A stretch of DNA of 64,000 bases from an uncultured Clostridia bacterium (GCA_944387895.1 CALXGQ010000015.1:46199-110198); one strand, 5' to 3'; shown: positions 51,901 to 61,300, numbered from the stretch's first letter. Numbers and translations: made by a program. The notes: generated by a model from the sequence alone, not told the origin.

Positions 51901-54562
51901 ATATACGCTGCTCTATAAGTACCGCGGTTATCCCACGGAGGATGAAGCGGTGCCGCTGGCTTTCAAAACCGACCGTTTTGAAATCGTGGAAAGCGGCCAT
52001 TTCTGGATCAATGAAACGCCGGATGAAAAGGCGATGGGCTGGGACGCGGGCTGCCTGCGGATCTGCACCTGGGCGGTGCTGCGCAATAAGGAAAACGGCG
52101 AACTGATCGCGGCATACAGCATCCATTTCGATCATCAGGGCGAGACCGCCCGGGAAGAGGGCGGCAAGCTGATCAAGAGCCGGATCATGATGCTTCAGGA
52201 GCGGTATCCCGGCATCGTGCTTTTTGCCGCCGGGGATTTCAACTGCGGGGAAGGCAGCCCGGCCTATCAGGCGCTGACTACGGACGGGATGGGCGACGCC
52301 CGCTATCTGGCGGCGGAGAGCTCGGATCTGAATACCCACAGCTCGATCATGACCGACGGCTGGGAGGAAAGCTCCGGCAGGATCGATTTTATCACCACCT
52401 ATGCCGACGCGGTGGAAATCTCCAAATTTGACGTGTTGGCTGAAACCTATGACGGGAAACGTCCTTCGGATCACAATGGCCTGCTTGCGACCTTCACCTC
52501 GGTAAAAGGAACCCGCTACGGCGGCATTGCCGGCAGCAATTTCGGGGTGGTGAAAAATGCTGTTTCCGAAGCGTATATCAGCGGCGGCACGGACGCCGGC
52601 CTGCTGATCGGTCAAAACAGCGGAGAAACGGAAAATCTCTATTATTTCGCTTCCGGTGATTATGCAGGCGTCGGAACGGGCGACGGCGAAAGCAGCGCGC
52701 TCAAGGCGCAGACGCCGGAGGTGGTTTATCAGATGAATCAGGCGGCGGGAGAGGCGGCCTTTGCGCTGCGGGACAACTTTATTGTCGCGGCGGGAGAGGC
52801 GGGGCAGCTCCCGGTTCGGCTGACGGTGAACGGCGCGGAGCAGTATGCGCTGGCAGGCAGCCTGCTGGAGCTGGATACGGCGGGCTATGTCGATCCGATC
52901 TGCACCCTGGACGGGCTGTATTTTGCAGGGACGTCGCTGACCGTTCCGGAAGAGGACGCTGTGATCACCATCACGGAGAACAGCGCCTGCGTTGAGCATG
53001 ACTACAGCCTGTGCCTGCCGGTGGACGAAACGCTGCACCGGCGGGTCTGCTCCGTCAATGCGTCGCACTATTTTGAAGAGGAGCATCAGTTTAGTCTGGC
53101 GGAAACGGTGGAGGCTGGCTGCGGCAGCGCCGGATATACCGTTGAGGTCTGCACCGGCTGCGGGTACCGGAAAGTCACCGAGACCCAGCCGGCCGTCGGG
53201 CATTCCTACGGCGCGTGGAGCTACTATAATGAGTCTTCTCATCGGCGGGTCTGCGGGGCGGATGAGAGCCATGTGGAGTATGCCGCCCATGACTATAGCG
53301 CCACCTATTATCCCGCCGCCTGCGAAAGCTACGGCTATACCCGCTATACCTGCGTCTGCGGCGATTACTACGACGTGATCGGCGAGATGAAGCTGCGCCA
53401 TGACTGGGGCGCGCCGGAGGAGGCCGATCAGCTGCATCACTACTGCGTTTGCAGCCGGGACGAAACCCATATTCTGGCGCTGGAACACAGCTATGAAGCA
53501 ACGCCGGTGAACGCCACCTGCGAAAGCGGCGGCGGAATCCAATACAGCTGCGATGTCTGCGGCTACAGCTATGTGGCGGTGGATACTGAACCGCTGGGTC
53601 ATCAGTACGGGGCCTGGACGGCGGTGGACGAAACATATCATCAGGCGGTCTGCGCTCACGACGCGCATCATGTCAAAAAGGAAAGCCACGTCTTTGATGA
53701 AGGGGTGCTGGTTCCCGCCGCCTGCGGCCAGCAGGGCTATACCCGCCATACCTGCGCAACGTGCGGCTACTATTACGACACCGACTATACCGAAGCGCTG
53801 GAGCATCAATGGAGCGCATGGCAGCAGGATTATCCCGCTTCCGGAGAAACGGCGGGGCGGCTCCATAGAACCTGCGCACTTTGCAGCGCCGTTGAATACC
53901 GGGTGCTTCCCGCCGAATCCGATCCGGCCGTTGTTGCCACGGCGGATTCCAGCGAAGAGGGATGGATGACGGTATCGGTCCTCCTGCAAAACAATCCGGG
54001 GCTGGCCTCTTTGCAGCTGGTGCTGGATTATGATACGGATCAGCTGCAAATCGAAAGCGAGGAGGCGCTGGTGCGCGGGGAGGCGCTCTCCGGGCTGCTG
54101 TTTGGAACCGGGCTTTCCGGCCATCTGAACGACGGTTCCTTTAAAGCGACCTGGGTCGGCGCGGAAAACGACGGTTCCTCCGGAACGCTGTTTACCCTGC
54201 GGTTCCGGATCCTGGAAGAGGGCGCGCTGCGGGTCGGCATCCGGGTCGTGGAGGATATGGCTTACAATGCCGACTGCGAGGCGGTGTGCATTTATGACCG
54301 GGATCTTGAGACGACGGTCCATTTCCATCGGTTTGCATGGGATCCGGAGAAAGAAGCCTTTGTCTGCTCCTGCGGCGAGGAACGGTCTGCGCCGGGCGAT
54401 CCCGATGGCGACGGGTACCTGACGACCGCCGACGCGGTTCTTCTGCTCCGGTATCTCAACGGCTGGGAAGGGGTGCTGGATCCGAAGGACGCGGATTTCT
54501 CCGGCGACGGCGCGGTGCGTGTTTACGACGCGGTTCTGATTTTGCAGCTGCTTGCGCGTTGA
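48914..54562 (+). CDS. Giant secreted multidomain protein: GLUG repeats, inserted EEP domain, InlB-like repeat, cohesin-like domain, dockerin
   Basis: An 1882-residue exported protein. Approximate layout: signal peptide 1-29 (cleavage after ARA or ARAA); GLUG-type beta-helix 40-310; second GLUG block 410-650; InlB/Listeria-Bacteroides repeat 748-818 (GYGFLGWF); third GLUG block 820-940; a full EEP (DNase I-like) domain about 945-1195 with N (LMSQNLAVW), E (CYQEANP), H (SIHFDH), GDFN, GRIDFI and SDHNGL; GLUG resumes at 1200-1240; Cys/His-rich repeats 1358-1669; cohesin-like beta-sandwich 1672-1800; dockerin 1825-1882 with two calcium loops (DPDGDG and DFSGDG). There is no SLH or sortase signal, so attachment probably uses the dockerin. 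AGAGGTAACGG precedes the ATG. Confidence 0.88.
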   Translation: MKRRGAAFLTTFCLMISLLGGIVLPARAADMPYARDLSQYPEERTFAVAAQEDLEVLAELVNGGMSMENYTFLQTADITLTGAFTPIGQNPDNASDPNFTNSFKGTYNGQKYTISNLTINLPEVNGVGLFGSCVSATLIHIGIESGSVTGANRVGGIAGYADNCTVINCYNKADITGLTNADGVGGIAGVARNSAEIYGCFNLGTITAPMAAGGICGWGGTGNSITIRACYSGGSIVVDEEESANPIADVICRSRDRVDGDFSDSYYLAGICDDQYNNLNAVKLTEENPGKMAYIMNWAQGEDSGAFTVDASGALIFADEEHPGVVVLNRKVWQSGVLLERGLCYLAAGEGYEVPASHNGAAVDYALCGGVTYRPGDVIASAGSQSVDLYLAGSFPSVSEAESRPDSAVYTVGSLEELEALAELVNGGMDFAGKIVYLTADLDFSGKQTWTPIGLVTGSSGGAPSEGSLAFSGTFDGQYHRLENMDLAMTGDYQGLFAYIEGGAVRNLIFGEGEIHNDGRRDAVVCSLLRNGTITNIESHISLDTSHTALSLNMGLVALGVNATISGCVNYGEVGAEDAESGQENGGIVGYGFYNTTVKNCIVAGPVRGADSDVISRGCSTSGCYYLPSHEQAGTMSWERFFSGEAAWLLNTMSGTAAHAGLWSNSAEGPVLDPENAVYKLTSMLTDSYNELLGETTTYWQYGETVTFSCPDGYILDRVEQNGQTLPAGWTMLGEDARVVLYLQSKTYLIHYELNGGSFLTEPTDHYTAGYGCALPGSEAVEREGYGFLGWFDNAELEGEPVSVIPADQYYDATYYAAWVRPTEISTAEELAALATGDLAGSYILTADIDMSGIAAYQPIGTPDQPFTGNFDGNGYTVSDLTIDGTGDYQGLFGVNAGVIRNVTLEAAFISGSNHVGGIAGSNRGTILNCVFEGEVISETPEDAEYKLMSQNLAVWGSDSLKPYMGERIRSNAPDVICYQEANPKWVAYLEENLPEYTLLYKYRGYPTEDEAVPLAFKTDRFEIVESGHFWINETPDEKAMGWDAGCLRICTWAVLRNKENGELIAAYSIHFDHQGETAREEGGKLIKSRIMMLQERYPGIVLFAAGDFNCGEGSPAYQALTTDGMGDARYLAAESSDLNTHSSIMTDGWEESSGRIDFITTYADAVEISKFDVLAETYDGKRPSDHNGLLATFTSVKGTRYGGIAGSNFGVVKNAVSEAYISGGTDAGLLIGQNSGETENLYYFASGDYAGVGTGDGESSALKAQTPEVVYQMNQAAGEAAFALRDNFIVAAGEAGQLPVRLTVNGAEQYALAGSLLELDTAGYVDPICTLDGLYFAGTSLTVPEEDAVITITENSACVEHDYSLCLPVDETLHRRVCSVNASHYFEEEHQFSLAETVEAGCGSAGYTVEVCTGCGYRKVTETQPAVGHSYGAWSYYNESSHRRVCGADESHVEYAAHDYSATYYPAACESYGYTRYTCVCGDYYDVIGEMKLRHDWGAPEEADQLHHYCVCSRDETHILALEHSYEATPVNATCESGGGIQYSCDVCGYSYVAVDTEPLGHQYGAWTAVDETYHQAVCAHDAHHVKKESHVFDEGVLVPAACGQQGYTRHTCATCGYYYDTDYTEALEHQWSAWQQDYPASGETAGRLHRTCALCSAVEYRVLPAESDPAVVATADSSEEGWMTVSVLLQNNPGLASLQLVLDYDTDQLQIESEEALVRGEALSGLLFGTGLSGHLNDGSFKATWVGAENDGSSGTLFTLRFRILEEGALRVGIRVVEDMAYNADCEAVCIYDRDLETTVHFHRFAWDPEKEAFVCSCGEERSAPGDPDGDGYLTTADAVLLLRYLNGWEGVLDPKDADFSGDGAVRVYDAVLILQLLAR

Positions 54563-54595
54563 TCGAAGGATGCCGCGAGCAATCAATAAAAAAGC

Positions 54596-54630
54596 AACGC
54601 AGGCGGATTTTTCCGCCTGCGTTTTCTTTT
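54596..54630 (+). terminator. Terminator after the giant protein gene
   Basis: AACGCAGGCGGA (54596-54607) pairs with TCCGCCTGCGTT (54612-54623), followed by TTCTTTTT. Confidence 0.88.
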
Positions 54631-54710
54631 TGCAGGAAATGCGCCGGGAATCCCGGCGGGGCGCGGCGTTCTGCCTGAAAACAGGCAAATGCACAAAGCG
54701 CCCCTTGGGC

Positions 54711-56054
54711 TCAGAAGAGCTGCGACAGCCGGATGGTGGTGGATTCTTCCAGCGCCCGGGCCGTTTTCTCGACCAGAGATTCCTCCGGTCCTTCCACCAG
54801 GATGCGGATATAGGGCTCGGTTCCGGAGGGGCGGACGAGAATCCGGCCGTGGCCGGAAAAGGCTGCCTCCGCCTTGGCGATGTCGGAGAGAAAAACGTCG
54901 TCCTTCATCAGCTTCTTTTTTTGCAGGTCGTCGGCGCCGACGTTAATCTGTTTTTGCGGATAGGGCTGGAAAATGTCGTGGACCTCCTCGCTGCTCAGAT
55001 TCAGCGCCTTCATGGCGCAGAGCAGCATGATGGCGGTGAGCTGGCCGTCGCCGGTCGTCGCCTTTTCCAGAAAGATGATATGGCCGCTGTTTTCACCGCC
55101 CAGAACGTAGTTCTGCTCCATCATCTCTTCCAGAACATAGCGGTCGCCGACCTTGGTGGTGGGGACATTGATCCCGTTCTGGTTCATTTTTTCCACCAGC
55201 CCCAGATTGGACATGACGGTGGCGACCAGCGTGTTCTTTTTCAGCCGGTTCTGCCGCTTGAGGTAGAGCGCCAGCACCGCCAGGATCTTATCGCCGTCGA
55301 TGGTGCGGCCCTGGCTGTCGCAGGCAAGGCAGCGGTCGGCGTCGCCGTCGAAGGCAAAGCCGATGTCCGCTTCCTTCCGGCGCACCAGCGCCGCCAGCTC
55401 TTCCATGTGCATGGAGCCGCAGCCTTCATTGATGTTTACGCCGTTGGGCTTGTCGTGGTAGATCCGCGCGTTGACGCCCAGCTCCTCAAAGACCCGGTGC
55501 GCGGTTTCGCTGGTGGCGCCGTTGGCGCAGTCCAGCACAACCTTGAAATCCCCGATCTCCTCTTCGCAGGCCTGCTTGATATGCTCGCAGTAAAAGTCCT
55601 TGGCCTTGAGATTGTAGCTGAACCGGCCGGGCAGCTCTGCGGGCGGGAGTTCAAAGGGATCCATCAGCCCTTCGATCTCCTCCTCCGTTGCGTCCGGGAG
55701 CTTGATGCCGCCTTTGGTGAGGATCTTTATGCCGTTGTAGTGATAAGGGTTATGGGAAGCGGAGATCATCACGCCCGCCTGCGCGCCCATGCGGTCGATC
55801 AGAAAGGCGAGGGCCGGGGTCGGCAGGATTCCGATGTGCTCCACGTTGACGCCGGAATAGGTGAATCCGGAGATCAGGGCGCCCATCAGCATATCCTTGG
55901 AGGCGCGGGTGTCGCTGCCGATGATCACTTTGCAGTTGGGCGTCTCTTTCTTCAGGAGCCAGCCGCAGGCGGCTCCGCAGCGAAACGCCAGATCGGGCGT
56001 CAGCGCCTTATTGACAATTCCGCGAATACCGTCGGTACCAAAATATCTTCTCAT
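54711..56054 (-). CDS. glmM: Phosphoglucosamine mutase
   Basis: This 447-residue hexosephosphate mutase converts glucosamine 6-phosphate to glucosamine 1-phosphate for UDP-GlcNAc. It shows the N-terminal RRYFGTDGIRG, phosphoserine S100 (SASHNP), metal loop DGDADR, sugar loop GGENSGHI and phosphate loop RPSGTEPYIR. It follows glmS by 21 bases on the minus strand. The shared operon gives two successive steps of amino-sugar synthesis. Confidence 0.96.
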   Translation of the reverse strand: MRRYFGTDGIRGIVNKALTPDLAFRCGAACGWLLKKETPNCKVIIGSDTRASKDMLMGALISGFTYSGVNVEHIGILPTPALAFLIDRMGAQAGVMISASHNPYHYNGIKILTKGGIKLPDATEEEIEGLMDPFELPPAELPGRFSYNLKAKDFYCEHIKQACEEEIGDFKVVLDCANGATSETAHRVFEELGVNARIYHDKPNGVNINEGCGSMHMEELAALVRRKEADIGFAFDGDADRCLACDSQGRTIDGDKILAVLALYLKRQNRLKKNTLVATVMSNLGLVEKMNQNGINVPTTKVGDRYVLEEMMEQNYVLGGENSGHIIFLEKATTGDGQLTAIMLLCAMKALNLSSEEVHDIFQPYPQKQINVGADDLQKKKLMKDDVFLSDIAKAEAAFSGHGRILVRPSGTEPYIRILVEGPEESLVEKTARALEESTTIRLSQLF

Positions 56055-56075
56055 GATCTGTTTCTCCTTTTCTGT

Positions 56076-57875
56076 TTATTCAACTGTTACGCTCTTGGCC
56101 AGATTTCGGGGCTGATCCACGTCGTTCCCGCGGGCTACCGCAACATGATAGGCCAGAAGCTGCGCCAGGATCAGGCCGGGGAAGGGCGCCAGAAAATCAG
56201 AGCAGGCCGGGATATCCAGCCGGTAATCGCCAAAGCCGCTGATCTCTACGTCGGAATGGGTGATGCAGAGGATCCGGGCGCCCCGGGCATGGACCTCCCG
56301 GATATTGCCCGCCGTTTTGGCGATCCGGGCGCGGTCGGTCATAACGGCGATCACCGGCGTTCCCTCTTCGATCAGGGAGATGGTGCCGTGCTTCAGCTCG
56401 CCTGCGGCGTATGCTTCGCTGTGCAGATAGGTGATCTCCTTCAGCTTGAGGGAGCCTTCGCAGCTGAGGGCGTAATCCTGCCCGCGCCCGATGAAAAAGA
56501 GGTGCTCCGCCTGATAGAGCTTTTGCGCCAGGCTTTTGCATGCCTGCTCGTTCTTCAGGGTTTTTTCGATCAGCTCCGGCAGGGTTTCCAGCTCGCCGAG
56601 CAATTCCTGCCGCCGGGCGGCGGGGAGCCGGTTTTCCGCCAGCCGGAGCGCCAGCAGATAGAGCAGAACCACCTGGCAGGTGTAGGCCTTGGTCGTGGCG
56701 ACGCTGATTTCCGGCCCCGCGGCGGTATAAAGGACGTGATCCGCCTCCCGCGCCAGAGAACTGCCCCATACGTTGACGATCCCCAGATTCGGGATCCCCT
56801 GCTCCTTGGCAAGCCGCAGAGCGGCCAGGGAATCGGCCGTTTCTCCGGACTGGGAGATGACGATGACGAGATCCTTCTTGCTCAGAATGGGATTGGCATA
56901 GCGAAATTCGCTGGCGATCTCAACCTCCACCGGGATCCTTGCCAGCTTTTCAATGATATATTTGCCCAGAAGCCCCGCATGGTAAGCGGAACCGCAGGCG
57001 ACGATCCGGATGGCGCCGGCAACGGAAAAGTCCGCGCCCAGCTCCGGAAAAAGAACCCCCTGTTCCCGGCAGCGGCCGATGGTTTCCGCAACGGCGCGGG
57101 GCTGCTCGGCGATCTCTTTGGCCATGAAGTGGGGATATCCGCCTTTCCGGGCGCTTTGCTCGTCCCAGTCCGCGGTGCGGAGCTCTTTTTCGATCCGGTT
57201 GCCGTCGAAATCATAAAAAGCGACGCCTTTTTCCGTCACCTCCGCCAGCTCTCCTTCTTCCGAGAGCCAGTAGTCGTGGGTATATTCCAGAATGGCGGGG
57301 ATGTCGGAGGCGATAAAGTTTTCCCCCTCGCCCCGCCCGATGATCAGCGGGCTGTCCTTGCGGGTGGCGTAGAGGACGCCGGGGCGATCCTCGAAAAGTA
57401 TGCCCAGCGCATAGGACCCCTTCAGCCGCGCAAGGGTCTGCCGGATGGCGGGCAGGGGCTCTTCGGTATAATACCGATCCAGCAGGATCGCGATCAGCTC
57501 GGTGTCGGTATCGCTGACGGGATGGATCCCTTCACCGGCCAGCTCCGCCCGCAGCTCCCTTTCATTTTCAATGATACCGTTGTGAACCAGCACCACCCTG
57601 CCCCGGCGGTGGGGGTGCGCGTTGCAGTCGCTGGGCGCGCCGTGGGTCGCCCAGCGGGTATGGCCGATGCCGGTTTCCGCGTTTGCGGTGTCCTTATCCG
57701 CCAGATTTTTCTCCAGCATCGATACTTTACCCTGATTTTTATAAATGTTGATTTTTCCGTCCTTTTCCAGGGCGATCCCCGCCGAGTCATACCCCCGGTA
57801 TTCCAGCTTCTTCAACCCGCCGATCAAAACGTCGGCCGTGTTGCGCTTCCCGGCGTATCCGATGATTCCACACAT
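56076..57875 (-). CDS. glmS: Glutamine--fructose-6-phosphate aminotransferase (isomerizing)
   Basis: This 599-residue enzyme makes glucosamine 6-phosphate from fructose 6-phosphate and glutamine. The N-terminal nucleophile is Cys2 of MCGIIGYAG; the glutaminase domain shows HTRWATHG and HNGIIEN, and two SIS isomerase domains follow (ACGSAYHAG, SQSGETADS). The ATG at 57875 is chosen because Cys must follow Met; an upstream in-frame TTG at 57884 would add three residues and bury the nucleophile. Residues to the end (LAKSVTVE) match the family. A terminated transcript of unknown type lies upstream. Confidence 0.96.
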   Translation of the reverse strand: MCGIIGYAGKRNTADVLIGGLKKLEYRGYDSAGIALEKDGKINIYKNQGKVSMLEKNLADKDTANAETGIGHTRWATHGAPSDCNAHPHRRGRVVLVHNGIIENERELRAELAGEGIHPVSDTDTELIAILLDRYYTEEPLPAIRQTLARLKGSYALGILFEDRPGVLYATRKDSPLIIGRGEGENFIASDIPAILEYTHDYWLSEEGELAEVTEKGVAFYDFDGNRIEKELRTADWDEQSARKGGYPHFMAKEIAEQPRAVAETIGRCREQGVLFPELGADFSVAGAIRIVACGSAYHAGLLGKYIIEKLARIPVEVEIASEFRYANPILSKKDLVIVISQSGETADSLAALRLAKEQGIPNLGIVNVWGSSLAREADHVLYTAAGPEISVATTKAYTCQVVLLYLLALRLAENRLPAARRQELLGELETLPELIEKTLKNEQACKSLAQKLYQAEHLFFIGRGQDYALSCEGSLKLKEITYLHSEAYAAGELKHGTISLIEEGTPVIAVMTDRARIAKTAGNIREVHARGARILCITHSDVEISGFGDYRLDIPACSDFLAPFPGLILAQLLAYHVAVARGNDVDQPRNLAKSVTVE

Positions 57876-57960
57876 AATTGACAAAGCTTCCTTTCCTGAA
57901 TTTGATTGTTGCCTGATATATTATTATTTTGCACTTGTTCTTATTTTGCGGCGCAGATAA

Positions 57961-58000
57961 AAAAATAAAAACCTTTCGTATTTTTCAACGAAAGGTTTTT
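57961..58000 (-). terminator. Second terminator upstream of glmS
   Basis: AAAAACCTTTCG and CGAAAGGTTTTT arms (57967-57978 and 57989-58000), T-rich on the minus strand side. It lies between the RNA below and glmS, so it can stop or attenuate transcription into glmS. Confidence 0.8.
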
Positions 58001-58006
58001 CTATCC

Positions 58007-58083
58007 AAAAAATCGGGCCATAAGCCCGCAAACCGCTTTCGCTGCACCTGGCAGCACACAATCACGCCCGGCATCCGCAGGGC
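58007..58083 (-). ncRNA. Unidentified short transcript or leader RNA upstream of glmS
   Basis: Transcription from a consensus minus-strand promoter would begin near 58083 and meet a CGGGC/GCCCG hairpin with six U at 58007-58028, giving an RNA of about 77 bases. The body can fold into GCCC/GGGC and GCUGC-CAGGU-GCAGC hairpins, and contains a GCGAAAGC element. I recognised no known riboswitch, SRP RNA or glmS ribozyme core. It could be an independent small RNA, or an attenuated leader controlling glmS, since a second terminator and glmS follow. Confidence 0.5.
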
Positions 58084-58089
58084 AGGAAC

Positions 58090-58118
58090 ATTATAACGTC
58101 CGAAAGAGCGGTTGTCAA
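58090..58118 (-). promoter_or_regulatory. Consensus promoter reading toward glmS
   Basis: On the minus strand, TTGACA (58118-58113), 17 bases, TATAAT (58095-58090): exact consensus hexamers, so a strong promoter. The transcript meets two terminators before glmS. Confidence 0.88.
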
Positions 58119-58221
58119 GAGGGGAGGGTAATTTTTCACAAAAATGCTATTTTTCTTTTGGAGGATTTTCACAAAACTGTTGGATTCAAACAAAAATGTT
58201 TCAAAATCGCGAACATGATTA

Positions 58222-58250
58222 TTGACTTTTTTGGCGTCTTAAAATATAAT
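58222..58250 (+). promoter_or_regulatory. Promoter of the SLH protein gene
   Basis: TTGACT (58222-58227), 17 bases, TATAAT (58245-58250). The 5' leader is about 60 bases. Confidence 0.85.
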
Positions 58251-58317
58251 AACATTAATGTATTATCGGTGAATGATGTCATTTCGCTGATCAACGTTCT
58301 GACAGGAGGTTGTAAGA

Positions 58318-61300
58318 ATGAAGAAAATGAAGAAGCTATCTGCCGCCCTGCTGTGTGTAGTGATGCTGGCATCCATGCTGTCCTGCATGGTGCTGGGCAC
58401 CGCTGCGGAAACAGATACAGGGCTGGGCGGGCCGGTGTCCATCGAGAAGGTGACGCCGCCTTCCAGCGGGATTTCGGTTCCCGGCAAAAGTCTGCCTGGA
58501 AATATTTTGATCGTAAACAGCGACTGGGCTGACGCCAAGCTCAATCAAAAGGTGTCCCTGAAGCTGGACGGCGTTGTTTATTCCGGAATCTTCGGCGCCA
58601 ACGCCTTTGCCGATATCGGCGCCGCTGCTGAGGTGGCTGTTTCAAACGATACGATTTATGTTGCTGCAGGTTCCTATGAATCCGGATTCAGCCTGGCGGC
58701 AGTCAACTATCTGAAGATCTACGGTCCCTGGGCCGGCGTTTCTCCCAACGATGAGAATGATGTTTCTCTTGCAAACAACGCCCGTCCTGCCGCAAGCGCT
58801 GAACCCAGCGCGGTGACCGCGAACCCCGACGCTTATAATGAGGCGGTGTTCTCCGGTACGATCACTACGATTTCCACGTCTTTTCAAACCTGCGACCATC
58901 TTACGATCGAAGGCCTCTATTGCTCCGGTTCCTTCAATCTGACCCTCGGCAACGGCGGCTCCTATCAGGTCGGCAGCTATTTGCGCAATAATATTGTCAA
59001 CGTATCCTCCAACTGGATTTTCAATATTGAAAGAGGCATGAACCCCAATGTTGTTTTTGAAGACAACCGCGTTCTGAGCGCCAAGGCGATTGCGGCGATC
59101 GGCGGCTTCATGGATATTGTGGTACGGAACAATTATCTGAATCTTTCTTATTATGACAGAGAGGGCTTCTCCAGCGGCGCGATCTACATCAGCTCCACTC
59201 AGAATCCTTCCTCCGGCAGCTATGCGCTGGTTGAGGGCAACTATTTCAAGCAGTGCGCTGGTATTGTCCGCTATGACCGTGGCAGCTCCGGCTACCAGAT
59301 CGTCAACTACTCCATTCAGGTCCGGGACAATATCATTGAAAACATTGTGTCGGGCACCTATCTGGTGCACAACCGTTTTTATGCACGGCACTCTCTGCCG
59401 GGCATCAATGTTCAGGTGACCGGCAACGAGGTGCGGAATATTCCGGCGGGAACTACACTGTTCAACTTCCCCTATACCGAGCTGGAATCCATCCCTGCCC
59501 GGTACCACTATATTTTCAACATCAACAACAATACTTTCAATCTCCCTGTCGGTCAGCAGTTGGTCAACTGTGAGGTCGCCGGCACCCTGAATCTTGCGTA
59601 TAATACCTATACCAACGGTATTACGGAAAGGCAGATCAGCGCCGCCAGCGACTGTGAAGTGATTCTGTATCCCTATAACGACGGTACGGGCACGGTGGGC
59701 GATCCCCGGATCACGGAGGTTCGTTCCTATACTTATGACAGCGTGACCTATACGGGTGAGCTGAACGAAGAGGAAAAGCTGATTCTGCTGGATCTCAAGG
59801 ACGCCCAGCTGGATTCGCTGAGCATAGCCGCGCTGCTGGTCGTTGGAGAAGGGTGCAGCATCAAGGTTTATGAGGACGCCACCCTGACCAGAGAAGTGGA
59901 AGATCAGATGCTCTACTTCGACGGCAGCCAGACGGATCGCTATATTGTCGTCAGCTCTCCGGATGGAAAGGCCTTTTCCACCTATCGCTTCCATGTGGAG
60001 AAATCCTATGGTACCATGGCGAATCTGGTTTCGGTGGTAGAAGACGATCCGCTGGTGGAGATGACCAAATCTCCCGATGGCATGACCTATACCTTTGATA
60101 TGGATTCGGACGCCGCCTTCTTCGATTATGAACTGAAGGTTTCGGCCGGCGCCACCTATAAACTTTATGCCGACTACCAGAACGGCGTTCTGCTGGAGGA
60201 TCTGGGCAACTATATCCCCTACGGCGGATATACGGTAGAAGTATATGTGGAGTCGGAGGACAAGAGCGCATCGAATCTTTATACGCTGATATTCAACAGA
60301 GAGAAATCCGCCCTTTATGATCCCAGCATCATTGATGTGGTCACACCGGAGGGTGAGTGGTATCTCCTGCCCGACCGCATCAGCGGCGAGAATCTCTGGC
60401 TGGCATATTACTGCAATGGTCTGGTGCAGAGCGCGGCCTTTGACTTTGAAACCACGCCCGGCGCCACCTATGCAATCTACTCCGATGCCGCCTGCACCAA
60501 GCTGCTCTCTTCTCAGGATGAAGTCAAGGAACTGCAGCTCAGCAGCGGAACCAACCTCTTCTATGTCAAGGTAACTGCCGGCAGCGAAAGCAATGTAATC
60601 ACGCTGTCTGTGGAGAATGATAAGCTTTCTTCCGATTCTACCATCACCGGTATCAGCGGTATGTCTCCGCTGATTGCGGATGGCACCATCGAGCTGAGCG
60701 TTGGTGGTAATACGTCGAGCCTTTCCTTCATTACCAGAAACGAATATGCGGTCTGCAAGGTTTATGCGGATTCCGCTAAGAAAATCGAGCTCGATTATAC
60801 CTCCACTCCTGTTACGGACGCCTATGGCCACATCATCGATGTCAGAACCTTCTCCCTGCAAACAGAGCATCTGACTTCCAATTATTATGTTGAATGCATT
60901 GCGGAAGACGGAAAGACCAAAACGGATTACAAGTTGGTTCTGACCAAGGTGGCAAGAAGCGTTACCTATGCCGACGTGCCGGAAACCTCCTGGTGCTATT
61001 CCTATGTCATGGCGGCTACCAATGCAGGGATGATGGCCGGTGAATCCTCCGGCGCCGATCAGATCTTCCGCCCGGGCGACAACACCACCCGCGAAGAGAT
61101 GGCCACCATCATCTCCCGCATGATCGGCATCAACCCGGACGCCTATGCCGGAACCGATGAAAACGGAAAAGAGATTGTAACTCTTCCGTATAAAGATAAT
61201 GCCAAGATCTCCGAATGGGCAGAAGGATATGTCAAGGTATGCTACTATTACGGTCTGATGAGCGGATCGAAAGAATCCACCGGCATCTATTTCTTCCCGC

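Noticed and set aside
50960..54694. Minus-strand frame of 1244 codons opposite the giant protein gene
   Set aside because: It mirrors the codon bias of the real plus-strand gene (high GC third positions), has no ribosome site and resembles no protein family.
54552..57881. Plus-strand frame of 1109 codons opposite glmM and glmS
   Set aside because: Both opposite genes are complete and well recognised; the long antisense frame is a GC-bias shadow.
57876..58083. glmS ribozyme or SRP RNA in the glmS upstream region
   Set aside because: The conserved glmS ribozyme core and the SRP GGAAGGAAGCAG loop were looked for by eye and not found. The short RNA is therefore left unnamed.
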